NCBI GenBank assembly: GCA_027490195.1
Contig: JAIXYN010000019.1
Coordinates: 1 to 51,654 of the forward strand
Direction: 5' to 3'
Length of the DNA stretch: 51,654 nt
From: Verrucomicrobiaceae bacterium
GTDB taxonomy: Bacteria; Verrucomicrobiota; Verrucomicrobiia; Verrucomicrobiales; Verrucomicrobiaceae
The notes beneath the pieces were generated by a model. The model had not been told where the DNA came from. It saw only the letters and a program-made list of their open reading frames with translations, and searched no databases. This document shows positions 1 to 7,459 of the stretch, one piece after another (positions within the stretch are counted from its first letter, which is position 1; every line of letters starts with the position of its first letter). Made by a program: the position numbers and the translations under genes.

Positions 1-164
1 CGGCAACAAGATCGGGAAGCAAACCCAGCGCCCTCGTAACACACCAAGCTCACCAGCAGCGCCTGCATGGAACTCCGCCGCGCACCCGTTGCTCCCAGCT
101 GCCCCAACCCGCCCTCGAAATCCACGAAAGCCTGCCTTAATCAAGTGCCATTCATGCCAGGCAT
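1..164. repeat. MITE family 1, copy a (right part, cut by window edge)
   Basis: This matches the right half of the complete copy at 5662-5965 almost base for base and ends in the same terminal inverted repeat (ATGCCAGGCAT at 154-164). The left half lies outside the window. Short ORFs inside the element are not treated as genes. Confidence 0.8.
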
Positions 165-170
165 CTTAAC

Positions 171-848
171 TTAGATGCTAACTTCAGCTTTTTTCAAGGT
201 TTCCGTGAGCTGTTTGGCCAAAGCCTCCGCTTTTTCAGGGGATCTCTTGAGAGCCTTCTCTGAAAGAGTGATGGCAGACTGAATTTCAGGAGAGGCCAGC
301 TTTGGGTTTTTCTTCATAGCCTGCAAAATCTCGCTCACATCTTGAAGCGTGATTTTCCAGCCTGAAACTTCCTTGGCTGTGAGGACCGGGGATTGCGAGA
401 CTATTTTCCGCAAATATTTCGCATAGGTAGATGCATAAGCGGCGCTAGCATCGTCTCCCTGCTCATCGATGAGATCGCTCAAGGACTTGAGATCGCGGAG
501 TTGATGGATTTTTTCCCTGGTCAGAGATGTCTTCAAAGAATGGTCGAGTCTCTCCCTAGCATCCTCAAGAGCCTTGTAATCGGGTTTCTTTGGGTTCCAT
601 TGTTTGTAAACTTTCCGCTCTTCGGATTCGTGCTGCGCATGAGCCTCGGCCGCTTTTGTGATTGAAAGCGCATCCCAGGCGTCATCGGCGCAAAGCGGAA
701 GCAGATCCAGGGTCATCTGGATGACATCCTGGCAGCGGTACATCTCAATCACAAATGGGTGAAATTTAGTCTCGTCCGCGTTTGCGGGTCCAAGGCAAAA
801 AAAGGCGGCAGCCAGCAGCAAGGCATGAATGGATGAAAAGGCTTTCAT
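171..848 (-). CDS. Exported protein of unknown function
   Basis: This 225-residue protein starts with a clear signal peptide (basic MKAF, hydrophobic stretch, likely cleavage after ANA near residue 24). The mature part is helical and charged, with many Lys, Glu and Ala, and contains four Cys. I recognise no domain. It lies just inside the end of a MITE and no same-strand neighbour is close, so it is probably transcribed alone. A periplasmic or secreted role is inferred only from the signal peptide. Confidence 0.7.
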   Translation of the reverse strand: MKAFSSIHALLLAAAFFCLGPANADETKFHPFVIEMYRCQDVIQMTLDLLPLCADDAWDALSITKAAEAHAQHESEERKVYKQWNPKKPDYKALEDARERLDHSLKTSLTREKIHQLRDLKSLSDLIDEQGDDASAAYASTYAKYLRKIVSQSPVLTAKEVSGWKITLQDVSEILQAMKKNPKLASPEIQSAITLSEKALKRSPEKAEALAKQLTETLKKAEVSI

Positions 849-907
849 ATTTTGAACAGATGCCGAACATTATGCACGGATGAGAACAGAACGTCACGAA
901 AATAAAG

Positions 908-1232
908 ATGCCAGTCATTCTGTACGGGTAAGTCGCCTACACTTCTCATTTTCAATCTCATGATAGCTCGTTGCCTTGGTCGATAGAGACGCGGGTTTTA
1001 AGAAGGGGGGCGGGCAAGCGGGTCGAGGCAGCCGAGAAGAGCCTTCATGGCTGCAGGTGAAGTGCGGACGGTTTGAACTGAACGAACATGATGCGAGCGC
1101 TACGCATGAATACCGGCAGCCCACACTGCCTCCGCCGCCACCTGCGCGCGCCAATGACGGAGGTGCAAAGATCCATCAGACGCATTGCAAATCAATACCT
1201 TGAATCATCACCTTCGACTGAATGCCTGGCAT
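908..1232. repeat. MITE family 2, copy 1
   Basis: A ~325 bp element with near-identical copies at 4500-4822 and 5348-5672. It begins ATGCCAGTCATTC and ends GAATGCCTGGCAT, which are inverted repeats of each other with few mismatches. No transposase lies inside, so it would need one supplied in trans. Confidence 0.75.
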
Positions 1233-1429
1233 CTCTGTTGCCGCGCGGTCAGGCCATGCGCCCGCAGCCAGTTCCAGAACGTGTTGTAGCGCACTCCCGC
1301 CAGTTGCGCGAACTTGCTGGCCGACAAACCGCTGCGCTGAAACTCTTCGACAAGCAGCGCACGCCTCTCCCGCGGTGTGCGAACCCGTCCCAACTCGTCT
1401 TGCTTCAATACCAAGGATGTTTTGTCCAT
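1232..1429 (-). pseudogene. tnpA: IS66-type accessory gene tnpA, N-terminal fragment
   Basis: The reading frame from 1429 carries an N-terminal helix-turn-helix segment typical of the IS66 accessory protein TnpA (motif SASKFAQLAGV followed by YNTFWNWLRAHGL). It runs into MITE sequence at about 1232, so the C-terminal part is missing and the last residues are MITE-encoded. No tnpB or tnpC follows. The fragment sits between two copies of the MITE family 2 right end (1187-1232 and 1499-1544), suggesting an insertion followed by decay. Confidence 0.65.
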
Positions 1430-1498
1430 AAACGTGGGATGCTCTCACACCCCACATTTCACATTCCATCCCTTTCACACGGCACTTGGTTTGACGGA

Positions 1499-1544
1499 TA
1501 CAATCAATACCTTGAATCATCACCTTCGACTAAATGCATGGCAT
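1499..1544. repeat. Duplicated right end of MITE family 2
   Basis: About 45 bp that repeat 1187-1232 with two or three changes, including the terminal ATGCATGGCAT. Together the two copies bracket the IS66 tnpA fragment. The stretch from 1545 to 1790 holds a long C run near 1660-1672 and no gene. Confidence 0.7.
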
Positions 1545-1710
1545 CATATCGGGTGGATTATTTTTGAGGTGTTTGCGAGGTCACCACCGCCTTGTTACCG
1601 CGCAAGTGTCTGTGGCATGTAAGGCCAAGTAAGTCGACCTTTGTTCAATCAATTCGCCCCCCCCCCCCCCCTGCACATCGTTATGGTGAAGCTTACTGTG
1701 TAACTTAATG

Positions 1711-1749
1711 TTACTGATCAATTAAGTGACACTGTTGTTTGATCAGTAA
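1711..1749. terminator. Inverted repeat downstream of the low-GC operon, possible terminator
   Basis: TTACTGATCAA (1711-1721) is perfectly inverted as TTGATCAGTAA (1739-1749) around a 17-base spacer. It lies 41 bases past the stop codon at 1790 of the minus-strand operon. There is no clear T tract, so a terminator role is tentative; it could also be a protein-binding site or an old element end. Confidence 0.45.
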
Positions 1750-1789
1750 TAGTAAAATTCAGGGGTTACGCCAAAACCAAAGTCTACTG

Positions 1790-2728
1790 TTAAGGATTTA
1801 CTTGTGTTGTGTTTGAATCCAAATCATGCAGAATAGGTGCTTCTGAGAATGGTATTTTAGGCGTAAAGTCCACGCCAAAAGAAAACTTGGTAACTTTATA
1901 TGTTGTTGTCCGCAAAAGTATTTTCGAGTAGTAATCATACTGCTCAAAAAGAATTGTCGCAGGAACATCCACATTGTTTATACTCTGCCACTCACTTACG
2001 GTGCATTTGAACAAAATAGACTTGTTATTGAAATATTCTACACTTTGCGGAAATAGTCGTTTCCCATCAAAAGATACCTCCCATTGGACATCTTTGGCAT
2101 TTATAGATATGTTTTTACGCCCTTCTTTACCTTGAACGAAAGAGGCTTCCTGCATTACTTTCAAGGCTTGAAGAATATCCTTAACCCCTCTGCTTGGAGG
2201 TATATTATTCGTGTCTAACTGTGTGGGTGGATTCGCAAATCCAAGAAGAAAAGTTAGTAACTCTCTGTGGCCAATCTGCCACAAGAAATTTTTTTCGGCC
2301 TTATTTTTATCGATGGTAGTCGTCAGCTTTTTATCCTTTCTTATAGATAAACAATAGTAACTACTGCTATCGTAGCCGCAATTAACGCGCTCCATAAATT
2401 CACCTTTCCCATTTATAGTTTCCATTAAGCATTCGTAAGCACCAGACGCGGAGGCTTTGAAATCTATGCTATATTTCGACGCAAAGGTTGCTGGGTTTGT
2501 TCCAGGTGGCGAGTGTGCCGACACAGCTTCTGGCACATATTTATTTTGAGCTTCGGCTTTGTATTGAAAACCAGAGGAAATCAATGAAAGCGCATTCTGG
2601 TAAGCTTCTAATGAAACAAGCTTTGAAGAATCTTGAGCTTGGGCACCCAGTTGAAAACTAGTAGTAACAAAAAATAAATTAATTAAGATTTTGAATGTCT
2701 TTCGACAGGACGCTTCCATTGTTATCAT
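1790..2728 (-). CDS. Exported protein of unknown function, last gene of low-GC operon
   Basis: A 312-residue protein with an N-terminal signal peptide (hydrophobic stretch ILINLFFVTTS, cleavage near AQA). A second in-frame ATG at 2719 is also possible. The mature part is rich in Ser, Asn, Lys and Tyr with several Cys; I recognise no domain. Its start overlaps the end of the upstream gene by about 50 bases, which points to one transcript and coupled translation. The AT-rich base use differs sharply from the rest of the window, so the operon was probably acquired. Confidence 0.7.
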   Translation of the reverse strand: MITMEASCRKTFKILINLFFVTTSFQLGAQAQDSSKLVSLEAYQNALSLISSGFQYKAEAQNKYVPEAVSAHSPPGTNPATFASKYSIDFKASASGAYECLMETINGKGEFMERVNCGYDSSSYYCLSIRKDKKLTTTIDKNKAEKNFLWQIGHRELLTFLLGFANPPTQLDTNNIPPSRGVKDILQALKVMQEASFVQGKEGRKNISINAKDVQWEVSFDGKRLFPQSVEYFNNKSILFKCTVSEWQSINNVDVPATILFEQYDYYSKILLRTTTYKVTKFSFGVDFTPKIPFSEAPILHDLDSNTTQVNP

Positions 2729-3959
2729 AATTATATTTTATTTTTTTATTTTCGCGTACTAAGTCTATTTGTAAAATCCTACCTTTTTCATCTTGTGTAA
2801 TTTTTTTCATCACTTGCCCATCCATGGAATTGACAAAACTCGTTACTTTTTTATCTCCTTGAAAGGTAGTTTGTGAAATATAGCCTTCGCCATTATTTAC
2901 CTCTTTGAAGAGCCGCCCCTCACTATCGTAGTATCTTTGAAGGTTGGTAATCCATTTTGAACCATCCCATTTTTCAACCTTACGGATCAAATTAAAAATA
3001 GGTCTATTTTTATATCTGTAAGTCCTCTCTTTTGATCCATTTAGGTCCACCTCTTCCACGCCAAGCTTAGAGTCCTTGAAGTATGATATATACTCACCAT
3101 TTTTTGTCCTCTTTGTTATGATGGGATAACTGCCTGATCTATTAACTTCAAATCTGTACTGACCGTCAGACTTAATCCCGTAGAGATCATCCCATTCAAA
3201 CTTTTTTATATCCCCCCATTGATTGGCTATGTGTAGACTGTTTTGATCAATATCTAAATTATATGATCTCCAATCGCGACTGTTACCATAACCGACACGT
3301 GACAAAAAAGGCACGCGAATACCATCTTTGTTGTTAGCAAGAATTTGCTCAATCGTAATGATCTCTCCAGAATTGAGCTTAAGCGATTTCAACCCCACAC
3401 CTGTATTATACTCGGCAGAAGCTAAAACTTCCTTAGTTTTTGAATCTGATATTTCATTGATTAATCCCTGCTCATTTCTGTGCATCTTTAACTTTCGAGA
3501 ACCTAATGAAATATTTTCCAATAGACCCTTTTTAAAAACTAACTGCTCGCCGCCACACGTTGCAGAGATGGAAAATGTTTCACCCTCCTGTTTCCCGAGA
3601 AAGCCTGTTTCGCTACGGTAGATGTCATTTGAAATTTTGTTGAATTTGAGCAAATAACCATCCGGCATACGAACACGAACTAAATTTTCGCTTTCTTGAT
3701 ACACTATGCTTTCAAATAGATTCAATCTCCATTTATAACCTAAGTAAGGTGATGTCTCACTTCGAGAATTGTCGAAACTAGCATGGATTGGGAGCGTTTT
3801 ATTTTCACCCATATTGATCGTGAATAATGAGTCGTAATAGTATATAGAGCCATCATTATTAACGTAATCGAAGAAGAATATTGGCCCATGCATGCTAGAG
3901 CCACACGCTGCGAATAACTCATTAACAAATATCAAGCTTACAATTAGAATATATTTCAT
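2679..3959 (-). CDS. Exported YD/RHS-repeat-like protein
   Basis: A 426-residue protein with a short signal peptide (KYILIVSLIFVNELFA) followed at once by a Cys. The first ~150 residues resemble the beta-rich entry region of RHS proteins (a DG-Y-L-FN pattern). Later there are tyrosine and aspartate rich strand repeats such as YYDSEGRLFKEV and KYNYDNNGSVL, which fit degenerate YD repeats. It lacks the RHS core end motif and a C-terminal toxin, so it is a short YD-repeat protein, not a full RHS toxin. It is followed with overlap by the 312-residue secreted protein and preceded by two tiny exported peptides. Confidence 0.65.
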   Translation of the reverse strand: MKYILIVSLIFVNELFAACGSSMHGPIFFFDYVNNDGSIYYYDSLFTINMGENKTLPIHASFDNSRSETSPYLGYKWRLNLFESIVYQESENLVRVRMPDGYLLKFNKISNDIYRSETGFLGKQEGETFSISATCGGEQLVFKKGLLENISLGSRKLKMHRNEQGLINEISDSKTKEVLASAEYNTGVGLKSLKLNSGEIITIEQILANNKDGIRVPFLSRVGYGNSRDWRSYNLDIDQNSLHIANQWGDIKKFEWDDLYGIKSDGQYRFEVNRSGSYPIITKRTKNGEYISYFKDSKLGVEEVDLNGSKERTYRYKNRPIFNLIRKVEKWDGSKWITNLQRYYDSEGRLFKEVNNGEGYISQTTFQGDKKVTSFVNSMDGQVMKKITQDEKGRILQIDLVRENKKIKYNYDNNGSVLSKDIQNLN

Positions 3960-3996
3960 ATTTGTAATAATGAGCAGCGAGCACTCAAGTGCATTT

Positions 3997-4257
3997 TTAC
4001 TTTACGCAACCAGTACCAGAATCTGCCGTGCCACCACAAGGCCCTTCGTTCGTGGTGCTCTTGCCGCACGAATCATTACCGCTATGCCCGCCACTATCTG
4101 CGCAGCCAGAGGTTTCCGCCCATACCGACCGACAAAGATCCGGCCTAAATGTCGCCTGCTGGCAAGCCCTAGAGGTGGTGCAAGCAGCAAAACCATAATT
4201 CGTTGCAACATGCAAAGACACAACGCAGACAGCAATCAAACACAATTTGGTTTTCAT
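3997..4257 (-). CDS. Small exported cysteine-rich peptide
   Basis: An 86-residue precursor. The signal peptide (MKTKLCLIAVCVVSLHVA then NYGFA) leaves a ~62-residue mature part with seven Cys and many Gly, Ser and Thr. Such peptides are often secreted and disulfide-bonded, but I know no family for this one. It is 37 bases upstream of the YD-repeat gene and 12 bases downstream of the 52-codon gene at 4270-4428, all on the minus strand. Confidence 0.6.
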   Translation of the reverse strand: MKTKLCLIAVCVVSLHVATNYGFAACTTSRACQQATFRPDLCRSVWAETSGCADSGGHSGNDSCGKSTTNEGPCGGTADSGTGCVK

Positions 4258-4269
4258 AAAATTAGCAAA

Positions 4270-4428
4270 TCAATTTTCATTATTAGGATCACCGTCGCAT
4301 TCTGACTCAGGATCTGAAAAAACGTAATGTGCTGTTACCAAGCAAGGAGCTACGTAAAAACTCACGCTGGAGACAATTGGTTGTAAAGAAGCCAAATGGA
4401 AAGATAGCAATATGCAAATATTTTTCAT
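4270..4428 (-). CDS. Very small exported peptide, first gene of low-GC operon
   Basis: A 52-codon frame that simple length cut-offs miss. It starts ATG at 4428 with MKNICILLSFHLASLQP, which has the form of a signal peptide, and ends in an acidic tail (DPESECDGDPNNEN) with a stop at 4270-4272. It is 12 bases upstream of the 86-residue Cys-rich peptide and resembles it in layout. A TTGACA-like hexamer lies at 4460-4465 on the minus strand without a convincing -10. Confidence 0.5.
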   Translation of the reverse strand: MKNICILLSFHLASLQPIVSSVSFYVAPCLVTAHYVFSDPESECDGDPNNEN

Positions 4429-4499
4429 ACCCCACATTGCTCTCTTAAAAGGTTTGGCATGTCAAACTATTTATTCAAAATTAACTCCCTAAATTAAAC

Positions 4500-4822
4500 T
4501 CCTGGCATTTAGTACAGCTAAGTCGCATAGAATGCTCATTTTCAACCTGATGATACTCATTGTTTTGGATGATAGAAGCGCGGTTTTTGAGAAGGGGGGG
4601 CGGGCAATCTGGTTGAGGCAGTCGAGAAGAGCCGTCATGGCTACAGGTGAAAGGCTGACGGTATGAACTGAACGAAGATGACAGGACCGCTACGCATGAA
4701 TACCGGCAGCCACCTCTGCCTCTGCCGCCACCTGCGCGCGCCTAGGACGGAGGTGAAAAGATCCATTAGACGCATTGTAAATCAATACCTTGAATCATCA
4801 CTTTTTTCTAAATGCCTGGCAT
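4500..4822. repeat. MITE family 2, copy 2
   Basis: About 80-85% identical by eye to 908-1232 and 5348-5672. The left end reads CCTGGCATTTAG and the right end ends ATGCCTGGCAT. It is the most diverged of the three copies. It marks the left edge of the truncated leader gene at 4823-5216. Confidence 0.75.
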
Positions 4823-5216
4823 CATATCTTTCATCCATGAAATGCGGGGAGTCGCCGCGGTTGTACTGCTGGCGGACCACATCAAAAACGCCGCTGGCCT
4901 TGGCGGCGGAAATGCCATCCTCAGCTCGCGTGCCTGGGGCACTGGGCTCCGTCCGCTGGAACTGGCTGCCGAAGGCCTGGGCACCGCGCTGGGAGAGCAG
5001 CCCGGCGGTCTCTGCCGCCACTCTCTTCGCCGGCAGGTGGCTGAAGGCGCGCACGCCGCCGCTGTGCAGAATGGGCCGCACTTCATCCTCCTCTTCTTCG
5101 TGTTGACTCACTTCGTTCGCCCTGCGGGCTGCCTTGGCAGTCTGTCTCGCTCCGCTCGGCTCAGGGCGTTGGACTCGGGTTTCAGGAAGATGGGAGGAGG
5201 CAAAGAGAAAGGACAT
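4823..5216 (-). pseudogene. Truncated paralogue of the leader-caspase-like gene
   Basis: Starting at ATG 5216, the frame encodes MSFLFASSHLP, an acidic run (HEEEEDE) and then SGGVRAFSHLP. The same order is found at the N-terminus of the protein at 9295-10956 (MAFIFSTSHLP, EEDDDD, AGGVRAFSHLP). The first ~27 residues after the first SHLP (Arg/Ala-rich) are an insertion relative to that protein. The frame runs into MITE family 2 at 4822 with no catalytic domain, so only the leader and linker remain. The upstream 50 bases also match those of the intact gene. Confidence 0.65.
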
Positions 5217-5300
5217 GAGGAAATCCTTGGGTCCAGATTTGGGAATGCAAATGAAAGAATACCAAAACGTGGTATGACGTGATGCTACGCACTTTCTGTG

Positions 5301-5331
5301 CTGGGAGCGCCGGTTTTTAACCGGCTCCGGG
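5301..5331. repeat. REP-A hairpin, GGTT/AACC variant
   Basis: GGAGCGCCGGTT pairs with AACCGGCTCC across a short T/A loop, with a two-base CG bulge in the left arm. This is the same hairpin as the common GATA/TATC form elsewhere in the window, but with both arms changed together. Confidence 0.75.
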
Positions 5332-5347
5332 TAGGGCTTCAATAAAG

Positions 5348-5672
5348 ATGCCAGTCATTCTGTACGGGTAAGTCGCCTACACTTCTCATTTTCAACCTCA
5401 TGATAGCTCGTTACCTTGGTCGATAGAGACGCGGGTTTTAAGAAGGGGGGCGGGCAAGCGGGTCGAGGCAGCCGAGAAGAGCCGTCATGGCTGCAGGTGA
5501 AGTGCGGACGGTTTGAACTGAACGAACATGATGCGACCGCTACGCATGAACACCGGCAGCCTACACTGCCTCTGCCGCCACCTGCGCGCGCCAAGGACGA
5601 AGGTGGAAAGATCCATCAGACGCATTGAAAATCAATACCTTGAATCATCACTTTTTTCTAAATGCCTGGCAT
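5348..5672. repeat. MITE family 2, copy 3, fused to MITE family 1
   Basis: Nearly identical to 908-1232. Its right terminus ATGCCTGGCAT (5662-5672) is also the left terminus of the MITE family 1 copy at 5662-5965, so the two elements share one end. Confidence 0.8.
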
Positions 5673-5965
5673 GAATGGTACTTAATTAAGCCGCATTTTC
5701 GCCCCTTTGCGGCCTTGCGTGTCTCAGTCTTCTTGAGCCCTGAAAGGGCTGCGGAGTCAGCCCAGGGCAAGCGAGCCTCAGCGAGCGCCGCCCTGGGTTT
5801 CCGGCAACAAGATCGGGAAGCAAACCCAGCGCCCTCGTAACACACCAAGCTCACCAGCAGCGCCTGCATGGAACTCCGCCGCGCACCCGTTGCTCCCAGC
5901 TGTCCCAACCCTCCCTCGAAATCCACGAAACCCTGCCTTAATCAAGTGCCATTCATGCCAGGCAT
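5662..5965. repeat. MITE family 1, copy b (complete)
   Basis: A 304 bp element with 29 bp terminal inverted repeats that differ at two positions: ATGCCTGGCATGAATGG... at the left and its inverse at 5937-5965. Other copies are at 1-164, 7140-7442 and 51399-51654. It contains an open frame of about 90 codons conserved between copies, which I regard as incidental. Confidence 0.85.
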
Positions 5966-5981
5966 TTTGCACCCTGCTTGT

Positions 5982-6686
5982 TTAAGTGATATCTTCCCAA
6001 ACCAAGGTCACCCCGTATGCTGTAGCGCTGAACAAAGGGCGTCCATTAAAAGCTGAAATCCTGCTGTTGTCCTCCGCAATGATTTGTTTTGCCGTTGCCT
6101 CGTCCACGCTGTCCAGAAATACGGCGACTACGTATCTAGAATGCTCCTTGAAGATAAGTGTGTTGCCGAGCCTTGAAAAGACCATCTCCAAGGGACGTAA
6201 TTCGGTCTGCCATTTTTCTCCCATTCCGTCAAAACCTATAAAAAAGGAGGAGGGCAGGGCTTTTGCCGGATCAGGTTTTTTCTCGATCAGCAATTTCCTG
6301 AGGACGGCGGCATCCCCAGGATACTCGCGCAAAAAGGTGATGATTCCCCATTTAAAAACGGTGTTGCGAACCGTGGACGGCAGGAGGTGGCAGTAAGAAA
6401 AAAATCCCATGATCAGCAGCGCTGCCAGGGCTTTGATGTCATGTCGAAAAAACATGCCGTCGTGAAATGATTTCCTTTTCTTTTTTCGATTGAAAAAAAG
6501 GCACGCACAGAATGAAACAGCCAGCACTAGGTGTTTTTCATGGTCAGTTAAATCAAACTCCATGCCACTGCCAAAACTCCATCCGTGGAAAAAATCCATC
6601 CAAAAACCAAGGATCAAGCCAAGCGCCAACCACAGGCTTGAAAAGAAGAATCGGCTGGAAAAAAACTTGGCATCCCATTGAATCAT
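5982..6686 (-). CDS. Membrane protein of unknown function
   Basis: A 234-residue protein with three hydrophobic segments in its first half (about residues 12-32, 50-65 and 87-105), with basic KKKRKS and lysine/arginine loops between them. The second half is soluble and ends in a mixed alpha/beta stretch. I recognise no family. It lies between two MITE family 1 copies in the same orientation, with no operon partner. The start at 6686 is the only ATG that keeps the first hydrophobic segment. Confidence 0.65.
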   Translation of the reverse strand: MIQWDAKFFSSRFFFSSLWLALGLILGFWMDFFHGWSFGSGMEFDLTDHEKHLVLAVSFCACLFFNRKKKRKSFHDGMFFRHDIKALAALLIMGFFSYCHLLPSTVRNTVFKWGIITFLREYPGDAAVLRKLLIEKKPDPAKALPSSFFIGFDGMGEKWQTELRPLEMVFSRLGNTLIFKEHSRYVVAVFLDSVDEATAKQIIAEDNSRISAFNGRPLFSATAYGVTLVWEDIT

Positions 6687-6731
6687 ACCGAAAACTTTAG
6701 TTTGAGAGTGGCGGAATGGTCAAACTTTAGT

Positions 6732-7139
6732 TTAAAGCCCGCGACGTTCCTGCGGCCTTGATGGATAAGAGGCTGGCGGTGGAGTCATCCACCAATAATT
6801 CCCTGGCTTGGGTCCAGGGGTACGTCCAGCAGGGTGCCAGCCACTTTGACGCGCATTTGCATAATCATAGCCGATCCAAAACCAGGTTTGCCTGTCTAAA
6901 TCGAGAGATTTCCATTTGGAAGGACTTTTTGCGATCCAGGCAGCTAGAAAATGCGCGGCCTCAATCTTGTTATAACCTGCAATCCGCAACCACTGCCCGA
7001 CGACATTGTAATTGATCTCCCAGCTAAAGTAGGCGTCGGATTTGCCCCGGATCATGGGTTTGATGTGTGGATTGTCGTATCGAGGTTTCGGGCTTTCCTC
7101 AAGCTCAAAACCAGAGCCGCGGGTTCCTTCATGCCATTC
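6732..7139 (-). pseudogene. Remnant of an unidentified protein, 5' end replaced by a MITE
   Basis: The frame is open through MITE family 1 (7140-7442) into about 135 codons of unique sequence rich in Trp, Tyr and Pro (for example QTWFWIGYDYANAR and GNYWWMTPPP). The MITE-derived N-terminus makes the fused frame look like one 223-residue protein, but that part is repeat sequence. A shorter start at ATG 7055 would give 107 residues. I do not recognise the unique part; it is either the tail of a disrupted gene or a small independent one. Confidence 0.45.
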
Positions 7140-7442
7140 ATGCCAGGCATGAATGGCACTTAAATAAGAGGCAGTTTCGAACCTTTGCAGCCATTCTGTC
7201 TCAGCCTTCTTGAGCCCTGAAGGGGCTGCGGATTCAGCCCAGGGCAAGCGAGCCTCAGCGAGCGCCGCCCTGGGTTTCCGGCAACAAGATCGGGAAGCAA
7301 ACCCAGCGCACTCGTGACACACCAAGCTCACCAGCAGCGCCTGCATGGAACTCCGCCGCGCACCCGTTGCTCCCAGTTGCCCCAACCCTACCTCGAAATC
7401 CACGAAACCCTGCCTTAATCAAGTGCCATTCATGTCTGGCAT
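7140..7442. repeat. MITE family 1, copy c (complete)
   Basis: A 303 bp copy with left terminus ATGCCAGGCATGAATGGCAC and right terminus ending GTCTGGCAT. It is close to copies b and d, and the inner region matches copy d at 51414-51654 nearly base for base. Confidence 0.85.
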
Positions 7443-7459
7443 CTTTATTCTTGTCAGCG

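Noticed and set aside
5648..5926. Conserved ~90-codon frame inside MITE family 1, repeated in each copy
   Set aside because: Its conservation is explained by element identity. It has no ribosome site or recognisable fold, and it fuses with whatever lies beside the element.
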